A DNA stretch of 64,000 bases from Glaciimonas sp. PAMC28666. Lineage in GTDB: Bacteria > Pseudomonadota > Gammaproteobacteria > Burkholderiales > Burkholderiaceae_D. Below, piece by piece: positions 56,273 through 64,000 of the stretch (position 1 is the first letter of the stretch; each line of letters starts with the position of its first letter). The stretch lies in the NCBI RefSeq assembly GCF_016917355.1, contig NZ_CP070304.1, forward strand, positions 3,844,001 to 3,908,000. The letters are read 5' to 3'. Made by a program: the position numbers and the translations under genes. The notes below the pieces were generated by a model that saw nothing but the letters and a program-made list of their open reading frames with translations, made no database searches and was not told the origin of the DNA.

Positions 56273-56570
56273 GAAAGATTCCTAAATCAAGAGCGTATTT
56301 TTGGCAAGCTGAGCTGCATGCGGTCGGGCATTTTTGCATCAGTTTGACGGCCAGGTTTTCATATACATTAATCGCAGGCAATCTTGCGCGACCTCACGAC
56401 AACTTCAATCCATTGATACAAAAATCAGATTCTGACTGCGTCGGTGCAGTTTTTCATCCAGGTTGGTTGGTGCATAAAAATATTTCTGGATCAAAAAGGA
56501 CGAATGCTAATTGCACTTGGTTGCGTCGCGGCGCATGGTCATGCAACAGGTGTTGCATTATTTTTATAAT

Positions 56571-57419
56571 TTATTTTTTAGAGTTCTTTGAAGATAATGC
56601 AAGCCACGCTGCCTCCCCTGCTCGTAGCGCAGCCACCATTTCCGGACGATCCACGCCAGGAAGATCATCTTGGACAGGATGGACGGTACGCGCCAACACA
56701 TAGCTTAGATAGCGGTACGAATGACGATAGCGGCTAGCTTCTGCTTCATCGATCACCGGCACCCGCCCAGGGTTTACGGGCGTCAACATATCCCGGATAT
56801 AGATCATGCGCAGTCCAGCAATCAACCAGCGATCACCGAGCATCTGGACCCGCCACATCAACCGTACATAAGCATTGAGACAGACGTCCACACCATCCAC
56901 GGGAACAAATGCGACCAATTGAGTCGGCGTTTCCGCGATCGCGCGGTCGTTATTAAGCTTAACGACAGAGGGGCTAAGTTGATGAAGACTGACCCTGCTT
57001 TGAGAGAGATTTTTTTTACTGAGTTCGACGAATGCAGCACCATCACCCTTGAACCATGAGACTTCGATGCTCGATCCAGGATGATAGCAAGCTGCCATTT
57101 CGGCCCATTGCCCGGCATCGCGCGCGGCACGTTCACGCTGGATAAGTTCCGAAATGGCAGCGCGATCCATTTGGTCTTGAACAGTCTTCGAAAGTCCTGC
57201 GCTATCAGTGTTATTCGGTGAATAACGTTGCGCGCTGCTTGCATGAGCGGACATAGTCGCAAGTGCCACCCCCGCCGTTGCCCTGAGAATAAAATTTCGG
57301 CGGCGCGCGTAATCACTCGTGTGTTCCGTCACTGCAATAACAGGTCGCGACGTCTCGCCTGTCTTGGGGGGGATATTTTCATCCTTAGAAAGTTCAGAAA
57401 ACGAATCATGATTCCACAT
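56571..57419 (-). CDS. SnoaL/NTF2-like protein with buried twin-arginine signal
   Basis: Protein of 282 residues. From about residue 80 it has a SnoaL-like fold pattern (DRAAISELIQRERAARDAGQWAEMAACYHPGSSIEVSWFKGDGAAFV ... WLIAGLRMIYIRDML). Residues ~38-63 (YARRRNFILRATAGVALATMSAHASSAQ) look like a Tat signal but sit behind a 37-residue acidic/polar leader; the true start may be the internal GTG (VTEHTS). SnoaL-like partners occur with acyl-CoA-dehydrogenase-like oxygenases in indole/indole-acetate (iif, iac) operons, where roles are partly unclear. 48 bp downstream of the oxygenase gene. Confidence 0.72.
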   Translation of the reverse strand: MWNHDSFSELSKDENIPPKTGETSRPVIAVTEHTSDYARRRNFILRATAGVALATMSAHASSAQRYSPNNTDSAGLSKTVQDQMDRAAISELIQRERAARDAGQWAEMAACYHPGSSIEVSWFKGDGAAFVELSKKNLSQSRVSLHQLSPSVVKLNNDRAIAETPTQLVAFVPVDGVDVCLNAYVRLMWRVQMLGDRWLIAGLRMIYIRDMLTPVNPGRVPVIDEAEASRYRHSYRYLSYVLARTVHPVQDDLPGVDRPEMVAALRAGEAAWLALSSKNSKK

Positions 57420-57467
57420 AGTTGTATCTCTTAAAGTTGATAGCCGGAGTCCGCATTTGCAACGACG

Positions 57468-58670
57468 TTACACAGGCATGAGAGGCGGATTAACGCCGCA
57501 TACGTGACGACCGTACATCTCAAAGTTGCTCATTAACGAGACGAACGGATGCTGAGTTGCAACCTTCATGTCACCCCAGACACGACTGAGGACATAACCA
57601 CGACGTGCGAACGTTCCACCCGCAGCTTGGGAGATTATTTCGGCAGCCTCCCACATCAGTTGATCAGAAGCCGCTGTATCGCGACAAATGCTTGCGCGGT
57701 CCAAGATTGGCATATATTCGCTCTTTGTAGCCCATGCATCCATGTCGCTGCAGGCCTTAGCCATCACTTGTTTGGCTGCGTGGATTTTTGCGCTGAGTTG
57801 GCCAATCTGGATGTGTGTCACCGCTGCTTCACCTTGTTTTGTGTACGGCGTAAGTTTGATGTCGCGCCTTGGCAGCGTCTCCAGAAATTCTTCCATCATT
57901 TGTGTTCCCATGCCGAGCAAGGGAAATGCGAGTATGGCTACCATCAGTGGTGTGAATGCGGTACGGTAAAGAGGCTGATCTTGGAAGGCACCATCTTGTC
58001 GCCCCTCTGTACTAGCCCTTAAACCCACAATGCGTTCGTCAGGGATGAATACGTTCTCCATACTGACGTTGGAGCTACCGCTACCCCGCAGGCCAATTGT
58101 GTCCCAATCGTTCAGAATCTTCACGTCACTCATAGGAACCAACGCAATCCCGGGTCCGATGTTTTCACCTGCCTCATTGAACATAGGTACGCCCAATAGG
58201 TCCCAATGCGCGTGATACACGCCGGAATTAAAAAACCACATTCCTTTTTCAACGATGATCCCTCCGCTCACCCGGCGAGCCGTGACGCCGCGAGCCGAAA
58301 AGACTCCCGCGACCCGCGTGTTGGGTTTTGCGAAAACCTCGTCAGTTACCGACTTTGGAAAAAAGCCTGCGGCCATCCAGTTACAGGCATTGATAAGGGT
58401 GATGGCCCACGCGACGCCACCATCTCCTCGTCCGATCTCCATCACAGCATCTTTCCAAGTCGAAATACTTGTCTGGAGCCCGCCATATGCACGCGGGATG
58501 CTCATTGAAAATAGCCCCGCAGCCTCGAGCTCTGCAATGGTTTGATTGGAAGCTCTGGCAAGCAGGTCTGTCTCAGCCTGCCTGGCGCGGAGACCGGGAA
58601 CCAGCAACCGAGCTCGTTCCACAACTGTTTCCGAGGTTATAGTGAGATTTTTTTCTGAGAGGATATTCAA
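57468..58670 (-). CDS. acyl-CoA-dehydrogenase-like flavin-dependent monooxygenase
   Basis: Class D (HpaB/HsaA/IacA-like) oxygenase of 400 residues. The fold is acyl-CoA-dehydrogenase-like (AELEAAGLFSMSIPRAYGGL, GDGGVAWAITLINACNW, WDTIGLRGSGSSNVSMENVFIP), but the pattern WFFNSGVYHAHWDLLG and C-terminal QAAGGTFARRGYVLSRVWGDMKVATQHP fits hydroxylases rather than dehydrogenases. Start codon is TTG at 58670, 5 bp after AAGGAAG. With the flavin reductase at 55754 it would hydroxylate an aromatic substrate. Exact substrate unknown. Confidence 0.85.
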   Translation of the reverse strand: MNILSEKNLTITSETVVERARLLVPGLRARQAETDLLARASNQTIAELEAAGLFSMSIPRAYGGLQTSISTWKDAVMEIGRGDGGVAWAITLINACNWMAAGFFPKSVTDEVFAKPNTRVAGVFSARGVTARRVSGGIIVEKGMWFFNSGVYHAHWDLLGVPMFNEAGENIGPGIALVPMSDVKILNDWDTIGLRGSGSSNVSMENVFIPDERIVGLRASTEGRQDGAFQDQPLYRTAFTPLMVAILAFPLLGMGTQMMEEFLETLPRRDIKLTPYTKQGEAAVTHIQIGQLSAKIHAAKQVMAKACSDMDAWATKSEYMPILDRASICRDTAASDQLMWEAAEIISQAAGGTFARRGYVLSRVWGDMKVATQHPFVSLMSNFEMYGRHVCGVNPPLMPV

Positions 58671-58739
58671 GATGTCTTCCTTATAAATTAAAATTAATGT
58701 GGGTCGTAAGTTACTGACTGCCTAACTGCATGCCGCTTA

Positions 58740-60014
58740 TCAAGGTAGCGACTGCACAGGAAGAATGATGGTGCTTGATGCGATGCTGGTTGATGAGGAT
58801 GACAGCATCCGTGGCACGAAGAAAATGGTTACTGCGGTGAGGAGGGCGATGACAGACAACATCGTCACGTTGCCAGCCAGTCCGACCCCAGTGTTAATTA
58901 ACAGGCCGCCCACAGCAGGCCCAATCGCGGCACCAAGCCGCCCGATGCCCGAACTCACCCCGACTGCAGTGGCGCGTGACTCAGGAGTGTAAAAGGCAGC
59001 GACATAACTCCAGAGCACGGCCTGCCCCCCTCCCAGCGTCGCACCGATCACAAACACCAGAAGTACGTTTGATAACGTGGTCGCAGGAATGATGGCGAGC
59101 AGGACTAGGCTGATAGATGTAATTACGAACACCCCCGAAGCAACTAAACGCATGCCAAAACGGTCTGCCAGCCCGGCACCAAACATGCCACCGACCAAAG
59201 TGCCGACATTGAGTAGTACCAAAAATTTCAATGCGTCGCCAAGCGCATAACCGGCACTTTGCATGAGTAGCGGGAGCCAAGTGTTAAGCCCGAATACCAT
59301 CAAGAACGCGAAAAAATTGGCTCCTGCGAACAATCCTGTTGCAATACCGACCTGCCCGCGAAAGATACTGCGTAAAGGATTTGACCTCACATGCCCGAGC
59401 GCATGCTCTGCGGATTTCCGCAGGAATTCGGGAGATTCTGGAAGTAGCCACACTGCCAGGGGGACTAAGGTCACCAGCGGCAATGCGCCGAAAGCAAACA
59501 TTCCTCGGAAACCGAAATGTCCGAGTAACAAGATAGACATACTTCCGGCCAGAATCGCGCCAACCCCGAATCCCGAGAGCATGATCGAATTGAGCAACAC
59601 CTTTCGTCGTGCCGGTGCAAATTCTATTACTAGCGCAATCACTGTAGGGGGAATGCCACCGAATCCTAGACCGGCGAGGAAGCGGAACAATCCCAGTTGA
59701 GTAGGCGTTTGAGCGAGTGAAACAAGAATCATCATTAACGAGAAAAATGTCAATAAGCCAATATAAAGTTTCCGGCGTCCGTAAATATCTGCCAACCAAC
59801 CTGAAGCGGGCGCGCCGAAGACCATGCCAAACAATGCGGCCGCACCGATTGCGCCGGCTTGGGCAGCTGTCAGGGCCCAATTTGGATATGCAAGCAAAGC
59901 GGGAACGGCGGCACCATAAACGATTAGGTCATATCCTTCAAAAAGAACAGCGAAGAAACTAAAGGCGACAACGAGGTAAGTGGATCGCAATGTGGTAGCG
60001 GTCGGCGATTTCAT
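58740..60014 (-). CDS. MFS aromatic acid transporter (AAHS family)
   Basis: Carrier of 424 residues and 12 segments: FFAVLFEGYDLIVYGAAVPALL (acidic TM1 motif), GWLADIYGRRKLYIG, RFLAGLGFGGIPPTVIALVIEFAPARRK and FYTPESRATAVGVSSGIGRLGAAIGP. GGTGAG immediately precedes the ATG. First gene of the leftward catabolic unit of the 51-60 kb module. The 370 bp to its right are AT-rich and hold its promoter. Confidence 0.88.
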   Translation of the reverse strand: MKSPTATTLRSTYLVVAFSFFAVLFEGYDLIVYGAAVPALLAYPNWALTAAQAGAIGAAALFGMVFGAPASGWLADIYGRRKLYIGLLTFFSLMMILVSLAQTPTQLGLFRFLAGLGFGGIPPTVIALVIEFAPARRKVLLNSIMLSGFGVGAILAGSMSILLLGHFGFRGMFAFGALPLVTLVPLAVWLLPESPEFLRKSAEHALGHVRSNPLRSIFRGQVGIATGLFAGANFFAFLMVFGLNTWLPLLMQSAGYALGDALKFLVLLNVGTLVGGMFGAGLADRFGMRLVASGVFVITSISLVLLAIIPATTLSNVLLVFVIGATLGGGQAVLWSYVAAFYTPESRATAVGVSSGIGRLGAAIGPAVGGLLINTGVGLAGNVTMLSVIALLTAVTIFFVPRMLSSSSTSIASSTIILPVQSLP

Positions 60015-60383
60015 CTCACCGACCGTTGAAAATCAGGGGCATTGGTCGTAGCTAAACATGGAATACCTACCAGCCAACTCATCGAGTCGTGGGATGTGTA
60101 CGCTTCAATCATTCTGTCTCCGTCATGTTTGTATGTAGCAGAGTACCTATTACGGTTTTTCTGCTTTTTTGACATCTTAAAAGTGTCGACACTTTCATAT
60201 TATCTTAAAATTTCTAAATGTCAATGGCTATATGAAACATATGATACATAGGGTGAATAGATAAAAAGAGTAAAAAAATAAGTGGCGTTTGACGAAATGA
60301 AAACGAAATGAGTCGTCAACCGAGTGTTAAAAATGTGGCGGGTAATTGCTTATAATCATGTTGAGTAAGCAAAAGGCGTGATC

Positions 60384-60984
60384 GTTCTCAGCATGCAAAT
60401 ATGACTTCCGTATTGTCCTCGCTTGGGACTACCGTGCTATCGGTCATTGGGGGTGTACGCGCCGAACGGACGGCAGGATGCGCGCAGTCCGTCATCTATG
60501 CTGTGGCCGCCATGGCTTATTCATCCAGCTTTCGTTCGACCGCCATGGAGTGTTTAGGGGAATGGGCTTTAGTCGGGGCGATGGCATTAACAGCATCTTA
60601 CCGGCGGTATGCTGTTGCAGTTCGATCAGTGATCGGCTGTATTGTGCGCCGCGCTGACTTGCCACTGACCCCGGCGGCGCAATATTTCTGCGACATGATA
60701 CGGCGCGCCAGCAGCCAACCTAAGCAGGCTCGCGACGCCGCCGCACTTAAACGCACTAAAGCGCACTTAATCTAATTTAGCGCATTTAGCGAATTTAGCC
60801 GCATTTACCCGCGACCCGCTTTGTCATTAACGGCGTGGATCACGACATGCGAGTTTATCAGGCCGATTCCGGAGCGCAACAACACCTCTCAAATTCGCGA
60901 TCACCATCCATTTGGCCTTGCGCTTGCCAAGATAGCGCAGTGTTTGCTTCAGCCAACCTGAGATCGGCTCCGAAAATTTCCTCC
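60384..60984 (+). pseudogene. mosaic relic of MFS promoter, MFS gene and LysR gene
   Basis: Three consecutive segments copy parts of the 39.9-51.1 kb block in order: 60384-60463 matches 39866-39945, 60470-60629 matches 41382-41540 inside the MFS gene at 40320, and 60637-60984 matches 50779-51119 (LysR end and downstream). An open frame at 60401-60775 therefore encodes a chimera (AGCAQSVIYAVAAMAYSSS, then CIVRRADLPLTPAAQYFCDMIRRASS). It lacks a ribosome site and a meaningful domain, so I call it a relic of a duplication with two internal deletions. Confidence 0.85.
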
Positions 60985-61027
60985 GACTTCGAAAATTTCG
61001 CGAAACGTCTATAAACAGTGCGGTAGC

Positions 61028-61093
61028 GATTACCTCCCGGCATCGCTCACGCTTATTTACTATCTTACACGGCGAATGCGCCCTTGCTATATT
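61028..61093 (+). promoter_or_regulatory. shared LysR-type promoter, site D (FAD monooxygenase)
   Basis: Box GATTACCTCCCGGCATC, TTATTTACTATCTTACAC, CTTGC and -10 TATATT at 61-66. The GTG start of the monooxygenase lies 54 bp after the -10. Confidence 0.78.
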
Positions 61094-61146
61094 CGGACCA
61101 AATTTGCACAACAAAACAAACTGCAAAGCAACCCGGAGACCACCAA

Positions 61147-62796
61147 GTGACTATTGCATCGTTATCCCGTATCAAGACTCAGGTTCTTATCATAGGCGCG
61201 GGTCCTGTCGGACAAAGTCTGGCAATCGAAATGGGCCAGCGCGGAATTAACTGCCTGGTAATAGACCGCAATGAACGCGTTGGCATGGCCCCCCGCGCCA
61301 AGACAACCAATGTGCGTACCCGCGAACATATGCGGCGCTGGGGTATTGCGCACAAGCTGGCCGAGGCATCGCCGTTCGGGGTTGACTATCCGTCTAACGT
61401 CGTATTCGCTACCCGCCTCTCGGGTCAGATGTTAGCCAAATTTGATAATGCCATGTATTGCGCGCCCGGCCGTAATCCGCTGTATTCAGAGCATGCCCAA
61501 TGGATACCGCAATATGTCGTTGAACAAGTCATGCGCAACCATCTGGAAACCATCCCCAGTGCAACCTTGCGCTTGCAATGCCAGATGGTCGGCTTTGAAC
61601 AGTTCGACGATCACGTAGTCGTCACGGTAGAAAATCTGGCTACCGGCGAGCAACAGGAAATCGATGCCGAATATCTGGTGGGCTGTGATGGTGGGCGCAG
61701 TCTGGTGCGGGAAGGCATCGGCGCGACCCTGGAAGGGACCTATGGCTTATCGCGCAATTACAATTTCGTGTTCCGTGCGCCGGGGATGGAAAAGGCCCAT
61801 GGTCTCGGAAAAGCCATCATGTACTGGCAAATCAATGCCGATATGCCGAGCCTCATCGGACCGATGGACAAAGACGACCTTTGGTATTTTATGCCGACCG
61901 CATTGCCACCCGACGTTAAGATTACCAAAGAAAATGCAGCGGATTACATACGTCTCTCCACCGGCATCGATTTACCCTACGAAATTCTGAGCGCCGACGA
62001 ATGGGTCGCCAGTAAGTTCATTGCCACCCATTACCGTGACCGTCGTGTTTTCCTGGCCGGCGACGCTGCCCACCTGCACCCACCATTCGGTGGCTTCGGT
62101 ATGAATATGGGTATCAGCGATGCCGTCGATCTGGGTTGGAAACTGGCTGCGGTATTGCAAGGGTGGGGCGGACCGGCCTTGCTGGATAGCTATGAGCGCG
62201 AACGTCGTCCGGTACACCGACATGTGATGAATGAAGCAACTGCCAATCATGCCCTGCTCGGTAATGGCTTGCTGCAGGAGGGAATCGAAGCTGATACGTC
62301 CGAAGGAGCCGCTATTCGTGAACAAGTAGGGCAGCGCATTCGGGCCGGAAAGCTGTCGGAATTTTATACCTTGGGTACGCTTCTTGGCGATCGCTATTCG
62401 GATTCTCCGGTGATTGCCTGCACGCCGCATCCGCAAGCGCCACGCGATTTCCTCAATTATGTACCGAGCGCCGAGCCGGGCTGCCGGGCACCGCATGCCT
62501 GGTTGCATGACGGCAGCTCTCTATTCGATCATTTCGGCGCCGGTTTTACGCTGCTGGTGTCCGGTAACCCCGAAGAGGCCGCCCCTGCCGCAGCCGTGGC
62601 CGATGCTGCACAACGTGGTATTCCGCTCAAGGTAATCCATCCACAGATGGGTGCGATACACGGTCTGTATCCGAAGCGATTCACGTTGATCCGTCCGGAT
62701 CAACACGTCGCCTGGTCAGGCAGCGAGTGGCCCGCAGCGAATGATGTGTTCGACCTGGTCTGCGGCAATCCGCCTGCCCGGGCCGCGCGCGACTGA
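61147..62796 (+). CDS. FAD-dependent aromatic monooxygenase (MhpA-like)
   Basis: Class A flavoprotein hydroxylase of 549 residues. FAD motifs: VLIIGAGPVGQSLAIEMGQRG near the N-terminus, DG motif LVGCDGGRSLVREGIG, and GD motif VFLAGDAAHLHPPFGGFGMNMGISDAVDLGWKLAAVLQGWGGPALLDSYERERRPVH. GTG start at 61147 with GGAG upstream. The C-terminal ~130 residues are thioredoxin-like, as in MhpA. Paralogue of the protein at 22636, but in a different unit under shared promoter D. It probably feeds the VOC dioxygenase at 63006. Confidence 0.88.
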   Translation: MTIASLSRIKTQVLIIGAGPVGQSLAIEMGQRGINCLVIDRNERVGMAPRAKTTNVRTREHMRRWGIAHKLAEASPFGVDYPSNVVFATRLSGQMLAKFDNAMYCAPGRNPLYSEHAQWIPQYVVEQVMRNHLETIPSATLRLQCQMVGFEQFDDHVVVTVENLATGEQQEIDAEYLVGCDGGRSLVREGIGATLEGTYGLSRNYNFVFRAPGMEKAHGLGKAIMYWQINADMPSLIGPMDKDDLWYFMPTALPPDVKITKENAADYIRLSTGIDLPYEILSADEWVASKFIATHYRDRRVFLAGDAAHLHPPFGGFGMNMGISDAVDLGWKLAAVLQGWGGPALLDSYERERRPVHRHVMNEATANHALLGNGLLQEGIEADTSEGAAIREQVGQRIRAGKLSEFYTLGTLLGDRYSDSPVIACTPHPQAPRDFLNYVPSAEPGCRAPHAWLHDGSSLFDHFGAGFTLLVSGNPEEAAPAAAVADAAQRGIPLKVIHPQMGAIHGLYPKRFTLIRPDQHVAWSGSEWPAANDVFDLVCGNPPARAARD

Positions 62797-62883
62797 TACA
62801 TAAGGGATGATGCATAACGAACGAAATGTTGATGGCAGGTTCGATTTGATTTGATGTGTGCCACCGATTTCCTGCAGTCCACC

Positions 62884-62949
62884 GATTACCTGCAGGCATC
62901 GGACGCACTAAATTATCATCTTACGGATGCAGCTAGTGCTTGTTATATT
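62884..62949 (+). promoter_or_regulatory. shared LysR-type promoter, site E (dioxygenase and Rieske genes)
   Basis: Box GATTACCTGCAGGCATC, AAATTATCATCTTACGG, CTTGT and -10 TATATT at 61-66. The next start codon (63006) is 56 bp beyond. The remaining gap 62797-62883 shows no gene. Confidence 0.78.
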
Positions 62950-63005
62950 CAGGTCAAACGATGACAACAAAATGATGACAACAATCAGTAATGAGGAGAC
63001 CATAA

Positions 63006-63593
63006 ATGACAAATCAAAATCAAGTCGCGCTGCAAACCGTGCCGGTACCTGCCAAGCTAGCCCACGTTGTATTGCGTACTTCGCAAATGTTGATCATGCG
63101 CGCCTGGTATACCAGCGTGTTATCCGCAAAGACGATCTACGCCGACGACGGCCTCGCATTTCTGACTTATGACGAAGAGCACCATCGCATCGCCCTGTTG
63201 AACATGCCTAATCTCAAGCCACAGGAAACCGGCGCTGCCGGCGTGCATCATATCGCCTTCACTTACGGCACATTGGGCGATCTGGTGACGACTTACGAAC
63301 GCCTGCGCGATGGTGACATCAAGCCAGTGTATTGCACCAATCATGGACCCACTACATCACTGTATTACCGAGATCCCGACGCCAATCAGATCGAATTGCA
63401 GATCGATAATTACGACACGATAGAAGAAGCGGCGCAATTTTTTTACTCTCCCGACTTCAAAGCTAATCCAATTGGCGTGGATTTCGATCCGGAAGATCTG
63501 GTCAAGCGCTTCCGCTCCGGTGAAGATGAAGCAGTCATCAAACGCCGTCCGATGATCGGCGAACGTGATCTGACCTCATTGCCGCTCCAATAA
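63006..63593 (+). CDS. single-domain VOC ring-cleavage dioxygenase
   Basis: Protein of 195 residues with one VOC unit instead of two. Fe ligands visible: His in KLAHVVLRTS, His in GVHHIAFTYGT and Glu in DANQIELQIDNYD. The C-terminal 50 residues (DFKANPIGVDFDPEDLVKRFRSGEDE) are typical of small type I extradiol dioxygenases found with VanA-like oxygenases. GAGGAG precedes the ATG. Followed 109 bp later by the Rieske gene. Confidence 0.85.
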   Translation: MTNQNQVALQTVPVPAKLAHVVLRTSQMLIMRAWYTSVLSAKTIYADDGLAFLTYDEEHHRIALLNMPNLKPQETGAAGVHHIAFTYGTLGDLVTTYERLRDGDIKPVYCTNHGPTTSLYYRDPDANQIELQIDNYDTIEEAAQFFYSPDFKANPIGVDFDPEDLVKRFRSGEDEAVIKRRPMIGERDLTSLPLQ

Positions 63594-63702
63594 AAAAAAC
63601 CGACAGAGCAAAGCGCGCTTCTTGTCGCAGGGACACGTTGGATTACCAGAGGTTCCTGCCAGCACCATCCATCATCACGTAATGAATTCAGAGGAGTGTC
63701 GC

Positions 63703-64000
63703 ATGAACTACTTGCGGAATACCTGGTATGCCGCTGCATGGGATCATGAGGTCGCCGGCAAAATGCTTGCCCGTACTTTGCTGGACCAGCCTATTGTGTT
63801 TTATCGTGACGTGTTCGGCAAGGCGATTGCGCTGGCCGACCGCTGCCCACATCGTTTTGCGCCATTGTCCGGAGGCAAACTGGTCGATGGCGTGGTGGAG
63901 TGTCCATACCATGGTTTGCGCTATGGATCGGATGGCATCTGCGTACACAATCCGCATGGCGCGATCCCGAAGGCTGCCAAAGTCACCTCCTACCCATTGC
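63703..64000 (+). CDS. Rieske aromatic oxygenase, 3' end outside window
   Basis: N-terminal 99 residues of a VanA-like oxygenase. The Rieske cluster motif CPHRFAPLSGG ... CPYHGLRYG is intact. About 10 of 99 residues differ from the gene at 29828. GAGGAG at 63691 supports the start. It belongs to the promoter-E unit; a reductase partner might follow beyond the window. Confidence 0.88.
   Translation, partial: MNYLRNTWYAAAWDHEVAGKMLARTLLDQPIVFYRDVFGKAIALADRCPHRFAPLSGGKLVDGVVECPYHGLRYGSDGICVHNPHGAIPKAAKVTSYPL

Noticed and set aside
60827-61126. Minus-strand frame with SGWLKQTLRYLGKRKAKWM, slightly like a transposase C-terminus
   Set aside because: It falls in the repeat and promoter D, the left repeat copy has a frameshift in it, and no DDE residues or terminal repeats are visible; similarity too weak to call.
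1-64000. CRISPR arrays, tRNA or rRNA genes, phage genes
   Set aside because: No regularly spaced repeats with unique spacers, no tRNA-like cloverleaf and no rRNA or phage structural sequence was noticed on reading both strands.

Overview
The window looks like chromosomal DNA of a betaproteobacterium, most likely Oxalobacteraceae (Collimonas/Glaciimonas/Herbaspirillum-like). This is inferred from the close resemblance of the left-edge proteins to Oxalobacter oxalyl-CoA decarboxylase and OxlT, from the Burkholderiales-type porins and from the density of LysR regulators. It is an accessory catabolic region: no rRNA, tRNA or CRISPR array was seen, and almost every gene serves uptake, oxidation or regulation of small organic or sulfur compounds.

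Layout. 0-3.2 kb: oxalate module (oxc, a small unknown protein, oxlT). 3.4-5.6 kb: sulfide oxidation (persulfide dioxygenase plus sulfide:quinone oxidoreductase). 6.1 kb: a CzcE-like periplasmic protein; a second copy lies at 34.4 kb with an apparent CTG start. 6.6-16.7 kb: a LysR-controlled sugar or polyol operon (SDR dehydrogenase, TIM-barrel isomerase, DhaK, DhaL, transketolase, RpiB, TRAP transporter) whose substrate I infer to be a C4 or branched C5 sugar. 16.9-20.2 kb: RNase HI, a ModA-like binding protein overlapping a DsrE-like secreted protein, and a decayed cytochrome c gene.

20.4-64 kb is an aromatic-catabolism region built from repeated parts: two FAD monooxygenases, three VOC ring-cleavage dioxygenases, two FAH-family hydrolases, two Rieske oxygenases about 90% identical over the visible part, an alpha/beta hydrolase, a BKACE, a LigW-like decarboxylase, an iron alcohol dehydrogenase, a frameshifted aldehyde dehydrogenase, an orphan AceE-type E1, MFS carriers and porins. 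Six transcription units share one promoter/operator design: a GATTACCTGCAGGCATC-like box with T-N11-A geometry, an ATCTTAC block, and an extended -10, all at the same spacing over 66 bp. A diverged seventh version lies between a LysR gene and the first FAD monooxygenase. I infer a LysR-controlled regulon that wires the scattered genes into one pathway.

From 51.1 to 60.4 kb a different module (GntR regulator, amidohydrolase-type decarboxylase, porin, flavin reductase, SnoaL-like protein, acyl-CoA-dehydrogenase-like flavin monooxygenase, MFS carrier) sits between two copies of a ~340-bp repeat. The right copy belongs to a mosaic relic stitched from three pieces of the 39.9-51.1 kb block, so the region records a duplication followed by deletion and insertion.
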